This document shows positions 17,614 through 25,490 of a DNA stretch of 64,000 nt, one piece after another (position 1 is the stretch's first letter; each line of letters starts with the position of its first letter). The translations under genes and the position numbers were made by a program. A model generated the notes under the pieces. That model did not search any database. It had not been told where the DNA came from and was given only the letters and a program-made list of their open reading frames with translations. This DNA is from Streptomyces sp. NBC_01267 (GTDB taxonomy: Bacteria > Actinomycetota > Actinomycetes > Streptomycetales > Streptomycetaceae), in the NCBI RefSeq assembly GCF_036241575.1, contig NZ_CP108455.1:6121001-6185000 (forward strand). The letters run 5' to 3'.

Positions 17614-17901
17614 ATGAGTGACGAACAGAAGCCGTCCAGCGGTGAGAAGGGCAAGAACAAGATCATCCGAACGGCTGCCGCGGCTGCCGCGACCGTCGCT
17701 GTCGCCGCCGCTGTGACGGCGACGGGTGCCACGGCCGCGTCCGCGAGCGCCCCGGCGCAGGACGGCCGGTCCACCTTCACGGTCCAGCAGCTCGACGACA
17801 TGCTGGCGTCCGCGGACCTCGAGAACGCGGACAATGTGCGTGTCGTGAAGGCCCTTGAGATCGCGCCTGGTTCCATCTCCGCAGTGCAGTACGACCGCTG
17901 A
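17614..17901 (+). CDS. Putative RiPP precursor peptide with signal-like leader
   Basis: The product is 95 aa. Residues 12-19 are basic (KGKNKIIR). Residues 20-42 are an Ala/Val/Thr hydrophobic run, followed by ASASA-PAQ, which resembles a signal-peptidase AxA site near residue 46. The remaining ~49 residues are acidic and polar, containing LDDMLASADLENADNVRVV, and end IAPGSISAVQYDR. There is no cysteine anywhere. Arg occurs at 19, 52, 76 and 95. The gene ends 2 bp before a cobalamin-type radical SAM gene and heads an operon of modifying enzymes, which is the basis for calling it a precursor. Which part is core is inferred; the Tyr-Asp-Arg end is the best candidate. Confidence 0.75.
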   Translation: MSDEQKPSSGEKGKNKIIRTAAAAAATVAVAAAVTATGATAASASAPAQDGRSTFTVQQLDDMLASADLENADNVRVVKALEIAPGSISAVQYDR

Positions 17902-17903
17902 GT

Positions 17904-20006
17904 ATGACTGTCCGGATCGAGGACCTCCTGCCTCGCGCCGTCCGGGAAGTCCTCGACCGGCAGGACAAGGACTGGACATCACGTTCGGCGCACGCTTCCG
18001 GCGACGAGTCGGTCATCTACCTCACAAGCTGCGGGACGACCGACATCACTCAGCCCTACCACAGCCTCTCCTATCTCGCCGGTACGCTGGACGACTCGGG
18101 GCATTCCTACGTGGTACGGGATCTCGCCATCGAGTTCTGGCACTACATGATGTCGCCTCCGGTCGTCGAGCAGCTGCGTGCCGTCTGTGTCCGGCGGCTC
18201 GAAGCCGAACCCGAGGAGGATTCGCTCCTGCCGTTCTTCATCGACACACTCGATGACAGTCGGCGTTTCCAGCGGGCGTTCGCGACCCTCCGCGACGAGA
18301 AGGCCTTCTACGAACTCCCGGCATATCTCGATGCCGTGCGCGAACTCAGTCTGCTCCCCAGGCTGATGACCCTGCTGTCCCGTTCCGCGGTCTACCGGAC
18401 GTTCAGCAGCGCCTCGCCTCCGGGCATGGAGCACGATCGCATCAACCTCGTGACCCTGCGCCGCGAGATCGAGGCCGGCTTCGGCATCGATGTCGTGGAC
18501 GCCTTCTACGATCACCACGCCGACCGGATCGCGGCCATGCGCCCCGGCCTGGTGGGTCTGACGATCCCGTTCATCTCCCAGCTCGAACACTCCCTGGCCC
18601 TCGCGGCCCGCCTGAAGCGACGCGGTGTCCCGGTGGTCATCGGCGGACCGATCGCCGCGAAGTTCTACAAGTACATCGACGACGTGACCGAACTGAAGGC
18701 ACTCGACTTCGCCGTCGACTACCTGGTCACCGGCGAGGGCGAGACGCCCATCAAGCGTCTGGCGGACCACTGCCAGCGGGGGGCCGAACTGGGTGACGTC
18801 GACAATCTCGTCGACGTCCGGGACCCCCGCCCGCTGAAAAGGTTCTTCTTCGAGAACGTCAATGCTCTGCCGTCCCCGAACTACGGTGTGTGGGACTACG
18901 ACCTGTACGCCTCGCCGAAGCCCGGTGCGCTCTACTCGCCGACTCGCGGGTGCTACTGGAACAAGTGCTCGTTCTGCGACTACGGGCTTGCGATGAACAC
19001 GCCGACGTCGCCGTGGCGTACCCGTACACCGGAACGCGTCATCGAGGACCTGCAACTCGCGTCCAAGTACTCCGAGCACTTCTTCTTCGCCGTCGACGTG
19101 CTGTCGCCGGCCTACGCCCTGAAGATCTCCGAGGCGCTCATCGCGAGTGATCTGGACATCAAGTGGATGGCCGACTTCAGGCTCGAGAAGAGCTACCGGA
19201 CGGAGAACACCGAGGTGTTCGCCCGTGCCGGGTGCCTCGGCGCGGCGTTCGGGATGGAGAGCACCGACCAGGACGTCCTCGACATCATCAACAAGGGCAC
19301 GGAGGTCCTCCGTCTGGAGTCGCTGGTCGGCTCGTTCGCGGATGCCGGCATCCCCGTGCAGTTGATGGGCTTCACCGGACATCCCGGGGAGACACGCCGC
19401 CAGGCCCAGGTGACACTGGACACCGCGGAGGCGCTGCTCGAATCCGCCGCGACTGTCGCGCTGGGGAAGTTCGGGCTGACCCCGGGGGCGGACATCGCTC
19501 TCAGGCCCGATCATTACGGGATCGATGTCCACTACGACCCCTCCGGCGACCCGGCCATTCCGTGGGAGCTGGACTGGAGCCACCGCGAACCGGTCGACGC
19601 CTACCCCGAGGACGACTTCGAGCACGCGCTTCGCCTGGTCAGAGGATTCCCGTACCCGTTCCTGGGTGCCACCTGCACGTTGCACAGCCTGCTGTACTTC
19701 GAGAAGTGTTCCCGGGCGCCGTTCCCCATACCGCAGTGGGGATATGCGCAGACCTGGGAAGCGTTCGACGTCATCCCCTTCTACCACTCCCACAGTGACC
19801 ACAACGGAACCACGCTCTTGAGCGGACTCACAGGGCGCGCGGTCGTCCTCGAAGGCGAACGGGCGAAGCTCTTCGCGACCCTGTTCGACCGCGGTGGATG
19901 GCTGCGGATCGACGCGCGGGGAGGCCTCTCCCGGCAGGTACAGATCCTGCTCGACTTCCTGATCAAGAACGCGTTGGCGATGTTCCTGCCGGCGGAGACA
20001 ACATGA
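17904..20006 (+). CDS. B12-binding-type radical SAM protein 1
   Basis: The 700-aa protein has an N-terminal region of about 200 residues, a Rossmann-like block resembling a cobalamin-binding domain (LVGLTIPFISQLEHSLALAA, GVPVVIGGPIAAKF, residues ~210-260), and a radical SAM barrel whose cluster motif is Cys350-YWNK-Cys355-SF-Cys358. This CX4CX2C spacing departs from the usual CX3CX2C. GMESTDQDVLDIINKG is the typical later barrel motif. No DxHxxG cobalamin-coordinating motif is seen. It starts 2 bp after the precursor stop and its own stop overlaps the next ATG. It probably installs a radical-based change (methylation, epimerisation or crosslink) on the peptide. Confidence 0.85.
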   Translation: MTVRIEDLLPRAVREVLDRQDKDWTSRSAHASGDESVIYLTSCGTTDITQPYHSLSYLAGTLDDSGHSYVVRDLAIEFWHYMMSPPVVEQLRAVCVRRLEAEPEEDSLLPFFIDTLDDSRRFQRAFATLRDEKAFYELPAYLDAVRELSLLPRLMTLLSRSAVYRTFSSASPPGMEHDRINLVTLRREIEAGFGIDVVDAFYDHHADRIAAMRPGLVGLTIPFISQLEHSLALAARLKRRGVPVVIGGPIAAKFYKYIDDVTELKALDFAVDYLVTGEGETPIKRLADHCQRGAELGDVDNLVDVRDPRPLKRFFFENVNALPSPNYGVWDYDLYASPKPGALYSPTRGCYWNKCSFCDYGLAMNTPTSPWRTRTPERVIEDLQLASKYSEHFFFAVDVLSPAYALKISEALIASDLDIKWMADFRLEKSYRTENTEVFARAGCLGAAFGMESTDQDVLDIINKGTEVLRLESLVGSFADAGIPVQLMGFTGHPGETRRQAQVTLDTAEALLESAATVALGKFGLTPGADIALRPDHYGIDVHYDPSGDPAIPWELDWSHREPVDAYPEDDFEHALRLVRGFPYPFLGATCTLHSLLYFEKCSRAPFPIPQWGYAQTWEAFDVIPFYHSHSDHNGTTLLSGLTGRAVVLEGERAKLFATLFDRGGWLRIDARGGLSRQVQILLDFLIKNALAMFLPAETT

Positions 20007-21769
20007 CACAGCCCAAGCTCCTTGTCGTCGTTCCGCCGCAAGCGGTGAGCATGCTCAACGGTCCGCCGCTGGCTCCCCTGCTGCTCGAGTACGCACTGGC
20101 GCCCCACGGTGTGGACGTCGAATTCTTCGACGCCAACCTGTGTTTCTTCGACTGGCTGCAGAGCGATGTCGTGCGGGCTGCTGTCACATCCCGGCTCAAG
20201 GCACTCACCGCCGAAGAACTCTCGCACGACGCGCTCGAGTCGGGGGACCTCACCCGGATCGGCCGGTACCTGTCCTTCCTGGAGAGCGACTACTGCCGTG
20301 GAGGGAAGATCAGTGGTGCCAGGGCGGGAGTCGACTGGAACGCCGTCCACGAACTCCTCGTCAACCCCAGGTCAGAGGTGCCCGACCCCGAGTTCCGCGA
20401 CCTGTGGCTCAGCAGGGCCATGGACGAGCTCTGCCAGGAGATCCTGCGGCGCGAACCGGACCACATCGCGTTCTCGACCCTGTTCCATACGCAGACCGAG
20501 GCGGCGGCCGAGCTGTGCGGGAGACTTCGCGGCGCCGGATTCGACGGGCGGATCGTGCTCGGGGGAGCGGCGATCAAGCTGACGGACGACTTGGCGCTCG
20601 AACAGCTCATGACCGTCTGTGCCGCCGACCTCGCCTACAAGTACAGCGTCTACGGGGAATTCCCCAGCCTGGCGGCATTCGTGCGCGGAGAGTGCCGCGC
20701 CGACGAAGTGGCGAACGCGACCTACCTCGACGCGGCGGGCGCACTGCGCCATGCGAAGGCGAAGGGCGGCACCTTCCGCACGATGGTCCGTGCCCTCTCG
20801 TACGACCTGGTCGAACGCTCGGAATACCTTGAGGAGCGCATCTATCCGGTCCTGGTCTCGGAGGGCTGCTACTGGGGGAAGTGCGACTTCTGCGACTACC
20901 CGTTCCTCGCCTCCCAGGACCCGTTCAAGGTCAGTGCCTTCTTCCGGCAGGCCACCGACGTGGTGCACGACATCGGTGAACTCGTCGAGAAACGCGGGGT
21001 GTCGCGGATCGACCTGATCTCGGACGCCGTGCCGATGGGATACTTCCGTCTGCTCGCCGACGCCGGCGCGGGTCGTCCGCGTGAGCTCGGTGCACGACTC
21101 GAATGCTCGATCCGTGCGGAACCGAAGGCGAAGGCCCACCACTTCGAGGCCATGGCCGAGTGCGGCGTCGACCTGGTGACGATCGGCGTCGAGTCGCTGG
21201 CGGACGAAGTCCTCGAAGGAATGCAGAAGGGCAACACGTACACCGACATCCTGCGGTCGATGAGGCTGGCCCGTGAGCAGGGCATCAAGGTGAAGGCCAA
21301 TCTCATCTTCGATCACCCGAGGATGCAGCTGCGTCACGTCGAGGAGACCCTCGAGAAGCTCGACGAGATTCTCCAGTACGTCGAATCGCTCGGCATTCAT
21401 TCGTTTGGGCTCACCCCCCACGCCCCGCTCGCGTTCACCCCCGAGAGCGCCAACCTCGTCGTGCTCAACGGCCAGAGGACCACCAACGACCACGGTGAGC
21501 ATCACCTTCGGTTCGTGCGGACCGATATGACGCCCGAGCTGGAGACGCGACTGTCGGATCTGCGGACGGCTGTCGAGACGGCCGCCTATCAGCTGGAGAT
21601 CGCGCGCGCCGGTGGCCGGAAGGCTCCGGATCGGCGGAAGGTCATTCGTCTTCCGTACCGGTGGGACGGCGACCGTGCGGTCAGGGACACCGTCGCGGAC
21701 CTGAGCCTCAGCATCCCGGGCGAGTCCGCTCCCTTCTCGTACTTCGTGAAGGGTGGCGCCGATGGGTGA
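20003..21769 (+). CDS. B12-binding-type radical SAM protein 2
   Basis: The 588-aa protein begins KLLVVVPPQAVSMLNGPPLA, PLLLEYALAPHGVDVEFFDA, like B12-binding radical SAM enzymes. It has a Rossmann segment (HIAFSTLFHTQTEAAAELC, RIVLGGAAIKL), then the cluster motif Cys289-YWGK-Cys294-DF-Cys297, again CX4CX2C as in its neighbour, and VTIGVESLADEVLEGMQKGN later in the barrel. The ATG overlaps the upstream stop (ATGA). Two distinct but related enzymes in tandem suggest successive radical modifications or a heteromeric enzyme. Reaction type cannot be read from sequence. Confidence 0.85.
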   Translation: MTQPKLLVVVPPQAVSMLNGPPLAPLLLEYALAPHGVDVEFFDANLCFFDWLQSDVVRAAVTSRLKALTAEELSHDALESGDLTRIGRYLSFLESDYCRGGKISGARAGVDWNAVHELLVNPRSEVPDPEFRDLWLSRAMDELCQEILRREPDHIAFSTLFHTQTEAAAELCGRLRGAGFDGRIVLGGAAIKLTDDLALEQLMTVCAADLAYKYSVYGEFPSLAAFVRGECRADEVANATYLDAAGALRHAKAKGGTFRTMVRALSYDLVERSEYLEERIYPVLVSEGCYWGKCDFCDYPFLASQDPFKVSAFFRQATDVVHDIGELVEKRGVSRIDLISDAVPMGYFRLLADAGAGRPRELGARLECSIRAEPKAKAHHFEAMAECGVDLVTIGVESLADEVLEGMQKGNTYTDILRSMRLAREQGIKVKANLIFDHPRMQLRHVEETLEKLDEILQYVESLGIHSFGLTPHAPLAFTPESANLVVLNGQRTTNDHGEHHLRFVRTDMTPELETRLSDLRTAVETAAYQLEIARAGGRKAPDRRKVIRLPYRWDGDRAVRDTVADLSLSIPGESAPFSYFVKGGADG

Positions 21770-22631
21770 GGCGTCCGACGATCCGCACGGCACCGGACTG
21801 GTGGGTTTCGGGGGCGCAGCGGTGACTCCCCTCGGTGGGCTCCCGAGCGCCCCGTCCGCGGCGGCCTGCTTCTTCGGGGTCGATCTCGACATCTCGCGGA
21901 GGTTCGGCGACAACTCCGACGGGGCTGCCACCTTCGTCCGGCGCTGGTCCGCCCGGATGCGGCCCTGGGCCCGCCGGTACCGGCCCTCTGCCATCGATGT
22001 GGGCATCCTCTCCGGCGACGCGGGCGACATGGTCCGCGGAATCTCCGAGATCTACTCGACGGTCTTCGCGGCCGGGTATGTCCCCGTCGTCATCGGAGGC
22101 GACCACACGGTCAGTTATCCGGTAGCCGTCACCGCGGCCGCACGGCACCAGGATCTGACCTACGTCTACCTGGACGCCCATCTGGACCTGGGTTTACATC
22201 TCGACGGATCCGGCGAGGTGCACAACGGTAACTTCGTGGCGGCGCTCGCCGCCGGTGGCGCCTTCCGCGAGGTGGTCAATGTGGGCGCGAGGGCCTGGAC
22301 GACCTACGACGATCCCTACGGCCCCGGCGGCCCCGTCACGGTCATCCGCGACGTCGACCCGGGGGCGCTGTCCGCGCTGAGAGGCAGGAAGGTGCACGTC
22401 AGCCTGGATGTCGACGTACTCGATCCGGTGTACGTCCCGAACACGGGGAGCAAGGAGCCTTTCGGAGCCTCCCCGGAGCAGGTCAGACGCGTGATGGCCT
22501 GGATCGCGGACAACTGCACTGTCGTGAGCGCCGACGTGTCGGAGCTCGTGCCCGATCCCGCCCACCGTGAGACTGCCGAGATCGCGATGCGATGTATCCA
22601 TGAACTCGTCAAGGAGCGAAAGACGCGATGA
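21762..22631 (+). CDS. Arginase/ureohydrolase family protein (probable peptide arginase)
   Basis: The 289-aa protein keeps all six Mn ligands of the ureohydrolase fold: His115 in GGDHTVSYP, Asp138, His140 and Asp142 in YLDAHLDLG, and Asp216 and Asp218 in SLDVDVLDPVYVPNTG. Start at 21762 uses a GAAGGG ribosome site and overlaps the radical SAM stop by 8 bp. A TTA codon lies at 22194-22196. Peptide arginases of the OspR type deguanidinate Arg to ornithine in RiPP precursors, and the operon position supports that role here. A free-arginine or agmatine-type ureohydrolase is the alternative. Confidence 0.85.
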   Translation: MGEASDDPHGTGLVGFGGAAVTPLGGLPSAPSAAACFFGVDLDISRRFGDNSDGAATFVRRWSARMRPWARRYRPSAIDVGILSGDAGDMVRGISEIYSTVFAAGYVPVVIGGDHTVSYPVAVTAAARHQDLTYVYLDAHLDLGLHLDGSGEVHNGNFVAALAAGGAFREVVNVGARAWTTYDDPYGPGGPVTVIRDVDPGALSALRGRKVHVSLDVDVLDPVYVPNTGSKEPFGASPEQVRRVMAWIADNCTVVSADVSELVPDPAHRETAEIAMRCIHELVKERKTR

Positions 22632-23188
22632 ACGAGAGGCCAGCGGCCCAGGTGACCGATGCCGCCGTCGAGTTGCGGCCCCACACGTCGGCGAGCCTCG
22701 AACCGCTGCTGCGGTGGAAGAACGACGCCGAGATCCAGCGGCTCAGCGACGACGGGACGCACACGTACACCCGTGAGCAGGTCGTCGCGACGCTGGAGCG
22801 CTGGATGCGTCCCAGCGACGACATCGTCCACCTCGCGATCGGGCTCGCAGGCCGTGCGGAGCCGATCGGCTTCCTCCACCTGGCGCTCATCGAACGGGCT
22901 CACCGGCGGTGCCGGCTGGGCATCGTCATCGGCGAGAAGGACCTGTGGGGGTGCGGCTACGGGCATCTGGCGGTCGTGCAGGGGGTCGACCACGCCTTCG
23001 ACGTGCTCGGTCTCGACCGGATCACGGTGGAGGTCTTCGCCGACAACCCACGTTCCCTGCGGCTGTTCGAGCGTGTGGGCTTCGTACGCGAGGGCGTCAT
23101 GCGGGAGAACATTCTGCGCGACGGACAGCGCGTCGACGAGGTGATCTTCGGACTGCTGCGGCACGAATGGAAGGGCGGGAAGAATTGA
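22628..23188 (+). CDS. GNAT family N-acetyltransferase (RimJ/RimL type)
   Basis: The 186-aa protein has RimJ/RimL-style GNAT features: ELRPHTSASLEPLLRWKND at the N terminus, GIVIGEKDLWGCGYG (acetyl-CoA pyrophosphate loop, here G-CGYG instead of the common Q-GxGxG/A), and VEVFADNPRSLRLFERVGF in motif B. Its ATG overlaps the arginase stop (ATGA). GNAT enzymes are known to acylate ornithine or lysine side chains in selidamide-type RiPPs, so it may acylate an ornithine made by the upstream arginase. Self-resistance acetylation is another option. Confidence 0.83.
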   Translation: MNERPAAQVTDAAVELRPHTSASLEPLLRWKNDAEIQRLSDDGTHTYTREQVVATLERWMRPSDDIVHLAIGLAGRAEPIGFLHLALIERAHRRCRLGIVIGEKDLWGCGYGHLAVVQGVDHAFDVLGLDRITVEVFADNPRSLRLFERVGFVREGVMRENILRDGQRVDEVIFGLLRHEWKGGKN

Positions 23189-23991
23189 CCAGGATCGGGA
23201 TCAGCGTCTCCGACTTCGTGCCCGCTCTGGGACACCTGGACGACACCGTGTACCGGCGGGTCTCCTATGTCGAGTACGGCGGTCACCACCCGCCGGCGAA
23301 CGACCCCGGCATGCGACACCTCTTCGAAGAGGGCATCGTCAGCGACATGACCCGGCACCTCGTGTCGGTCGAATTGCCCGACGTCCTCGACATCGAGGAC
23401 GAGGCCAGGCTGATCGCGGAGAACCACGCGGGAACCGAGCCGCGCTACATGGTGACCGACTTCGGTTTCTGGAGGCTGGGCGGGCGAGGCGAGCGAAACC
23501 TCTGGTTCCGCCCCGCTTTGCTCGACCGCGAGGTCGCCGGACGCATCGCCCGCAACGTCCAGGGGCTGTCGGCGAAGCTGGGTGCCCCGGTCCATGCCGA
23601 GAACCCTTTCAGCCTCACCCACGGCGGCGATCTGAGTCCCCGCGAGTTCATGCAGGAACTGGCCGAGCGCGGAGCGACGCTCTGCTTCGACATCGGGCAC
23701 TTCTACGCCGCGTGCGTCAACGAGGGCCTGGATGTGGAGCGGGAGGTGGACCGGGTGCCGTTCGAGGCGGTCCGGGTGGCGCACATCGCCGGATTGAGCG
23801 AGGTCGGGTACGGCGACCGGCGGCTGCTGCTCGACAACCACAACGTCCCACCGCTGGGGGGTTGTCTTGAGGTGTTACGGATCGTGAAGAAGCGCGCCCC
23901 GAAGCTTGGTTGGGTGACCTACGAGGCCGAACTGGCTCCAGCAGAGGTCCAGCACCGCGGTCTCGACGCGATTGAGAGGGCAATGGCATGA
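23185..23991 (+). CDS. DUF692/MNIO-like multinuclear iron oxidase 1
   Basis: Starting at TTG 23185 (overlapping the GNAT stop, preceded by AAGGGCGGGAAG), the product is 268 aa with a TIM-barrel DUF692 pattern. Candidate metal ligands and neighbours are Glu30 (YVEYGG), His58, Asp92 (VTDFGFW), Glu139 (AENPF), Asp169 and His172 (FDIGHFY), His200 (VAHIAG), Asp217 and His219 (LLDNH), and Glu247/Glu249. This set matches the family (MbnB, TglH, ChrH, ApyH). Because the precursor lacks Cys, a non-cysteine target such as Asp is expected. A TTA codon lies at 23875-23877. Confidence 0.82.
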   Translation: MTRIGISVSDFVPALGHLDDTVYRRVSYVEYGGHHPPANDPGMRHLFEEGIVSDMTRHLVSVELPDVLDIEDEARLIAENHAGTEPRYMVTDFGFWRLGGRGERNLWFRPALLDREVAGRIARNVQGLSAKLGAPVHAENPFSLTHGGDLSPREFMQELAERGATLCFDIGHFYAACVNEGLDVEREVDRVPFEAVRVAHIAGLSEVGYGDRRLLLDNHNVPPLGGCLEVLRIVKKRAPKLGWVTYEAELAPAEVQHRGLDAIERAMA

Positions 23992-24629
23992 CCACGTCGG
24001 AAGAAGTCGGTCGCGACGTGCCGGAGGCCGACTGTTTCCGGAGTCTGGTCCGGCGGCCCCCGCACGACGAGACGACGACGGAGTACCTCGCCTGGGCTCG
24101 CCTCATGGCACAGGTCGTCGACGACCTCTCCCGGTGGGCGCCCAACTTCGCGGTGGCCGTGGCGTCCTCGTACAGATCCCTCGACGGACTGCGGCCCTAC
24201 TGCGAGTCCGGGGAGTACGAGAACGCGTACACCGAGCCCCTCGCCCACGCCGTGAACTTCGTGCGCCACTTCGTCGCACAGGAGCACCCCGCATGGTTGA
24301 AGGACCTCGCCCGCTGCGAGATGTGGTCCAGCCCCATGGCGCAGAATCTGGACGACGCGGAGCGGAAGGCCGTGAAGGAGGCCCTCGGTATCCAGGAACG
24401 AGGGGGCAAGGAGTTCGTGATCGTGGGCCACGATGTCCTGGAGACCCTCCAGCACGTCACTGGTTACCGCGACATGACATTCGTCCGGTCCGCTCCGTTG
24501 ATGTGGCTGCTGCGCGTGCCGCCGCTCGACGTGACGCCCTCGCCGGAGCCGCGTCCGGGCGTCGTCGTCTTCCGTCGGCACGACGACAGCGTCTCCATGT
24601 CCTACGTCCCCGCGGGGGGCGCGCGGTGA
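23988..24629 (+). CDS. Unknown protein between the MNIO pair (candidate partner protein)
   Basis: The 213-aa protein is not recognised. It is largely helical in its first 130 residues (TEYLAWARLMAQVVDDLSRW, LAHAVNFVRHFVAQEHPAWL) and ends with a beta-rich region (RVPPLDVTPSPEPRPGVVVF). It overlaps both neighbours by 4 bp (ATGA and GTGA). Known MNIO enzymes usually work with a small partner protein (MbnC, TglI, ChrI, ApyI) that binds the leader; this gene occupies the same kind of position. No RRE fold can be confirmed by eye. Confidence 0.7.
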   Translation: MTTSEEVGRDVPEADCFRSLVRRPPHDETTTEYLAWARLMAQVVDDLSRWAPNFAVAVASSYRSLDGLRPYCESGEYENAYTEPLAHAVNFVRHFVAQEHPAWLKDLARCEMWSSPMAQNLDDAERKAVKEALGIQERGGKEFVIVGHDVLETLQHVTGYRDMTFVRSAPLMWLLRVPPLDVTPSPEPRPGVVVFRRHDDSVSMSYVPAGGAR

Positions 24630-25450
24630 TCGGCGGCGTCAGCATCGGAGTCGCCGTCGAGGCCGCATGTGATCAGTACGCACGCGGAGAAACCTCGGGA
24701 GGCTGGGTCACCGACTTCGTCGAGTACGGCGTCCACACGGCCGCCGGGGTTCCGGACTGGGTGGTCGAGACCCGGCGGGCGCTGGGCTCCGGGCTGACAC
24801 TTCACCCTCTCGACATGAATATGGCCCAGCCGGAACAGGGTGCCGGACCCTGGGTGGAGTCGCTGGCGTCCCTGGTGCGGGAGCACGAGGTCACGGCACT
24901 CGTCAGCGATGCCGGCTTCTGGTACCTCGACCGGCGCCGAGGCACGTGGTTCCGTCCCCCGGACATGAACCTGGCGGCGTCACGGTGCGGGGAGAGCGCC
25001 GCCGCGATCGCGGCGGCGTGCGGGGTTCCGTTCCGGGTCGAGAACCCGCCACTGGAGTGGCTTCCGAACTCCCCGTGCCTGTGGTCGTTCCTGGACGAGG
25101 CGTCGGACCACGAAGGCGTACAGATCTGCCTCGACCTCTCGCACGTCCTGCAGTTCGAGCGCAATGTGCACGGACGCAGCCCCGTCCTGCCCCGCTCCTT
25201 CCCGTGGGAGCGGGTCGCGGAGATCCATCTCGCCGGATATGTGAGGGCCGAGTACGGGGGCCGGCCCGTGTACCTCGACCAGCATCTCGCCGACATCCCG
25301 GCGGAGGAGTACCGACTCCTGGCCCAGGTCGTCGAACTGCGCGGTACGGAGACCCCCTTGGGTATCTGCCTGGAGATGGAGCCGCGCGAGCCGGGGGCCT
25401 TCGTGGCTGCGGTCGACAACATCCACACGGCGATCGGCGCCGTAGCCTGA
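24626..25450 (+). CDS. DUF692/MNIO-like multinuclear iron oxidase 2
   Basis: The 274-aa product (GTG start overlapping the previous stop) aligns with MNIO1 almost without gaps at key positions: Glu33 (FVEYG), His60 (LHPLDM), Asp95 (VSDAGFW), Glu139 (VENPP), Asp170 and His173 (LDLSH), His201 (EIHLAG), Asp218 and His220 (LDQH), and Glu250/Glu252. It is therefore a diverged paralogue retaining every candidate ligand. It is the last gene of the overlapping operon. Two MNIO enzymes could act in series or on different residues. Confidence 0.82.
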   Translation: MIGGVSIGVAVEAACDQYARGETSGGWVTDFVEYGVHTAAGVPDWVVETRRALGSGLTLHPLDMNMAQPEQGAGPWVESLASLVREHEVTALVSDAGFWYLDRRRGTWFRPPDMNLAASRCGESAAAIAAACGVPFRVENPPLEWLPNSPCLWSFLDEASDHEGVQICLDLSHVLQFERNVHGRSPVLPRSFPWERVAEIHLAGYVRAEYGGRPVYLDQHLADIPAEEYRLLAQVVELRGTETPLGICLEMEPREPGAFVAAVDNIHTAIGAVA

Positions 25451-25490
25451 CACGGCGGCTGCCGTCTGCTGTGCAGATCGGCCTTCGCGT

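Noticed and set aside
17614..17901. Proteusin (nitrile hydratase-like leader) precursor
   Set aside because: The leader is short and hydrophobic, without the long nitrile hydratase-like domain used by landornamide-type precursors.
17614..25450. Methanobactin- or pearlin-type cluster
   Set aside because: Those need Cys in the precursor or a Cys-tRNA-dependent peptide extension enzyme; neither is present.
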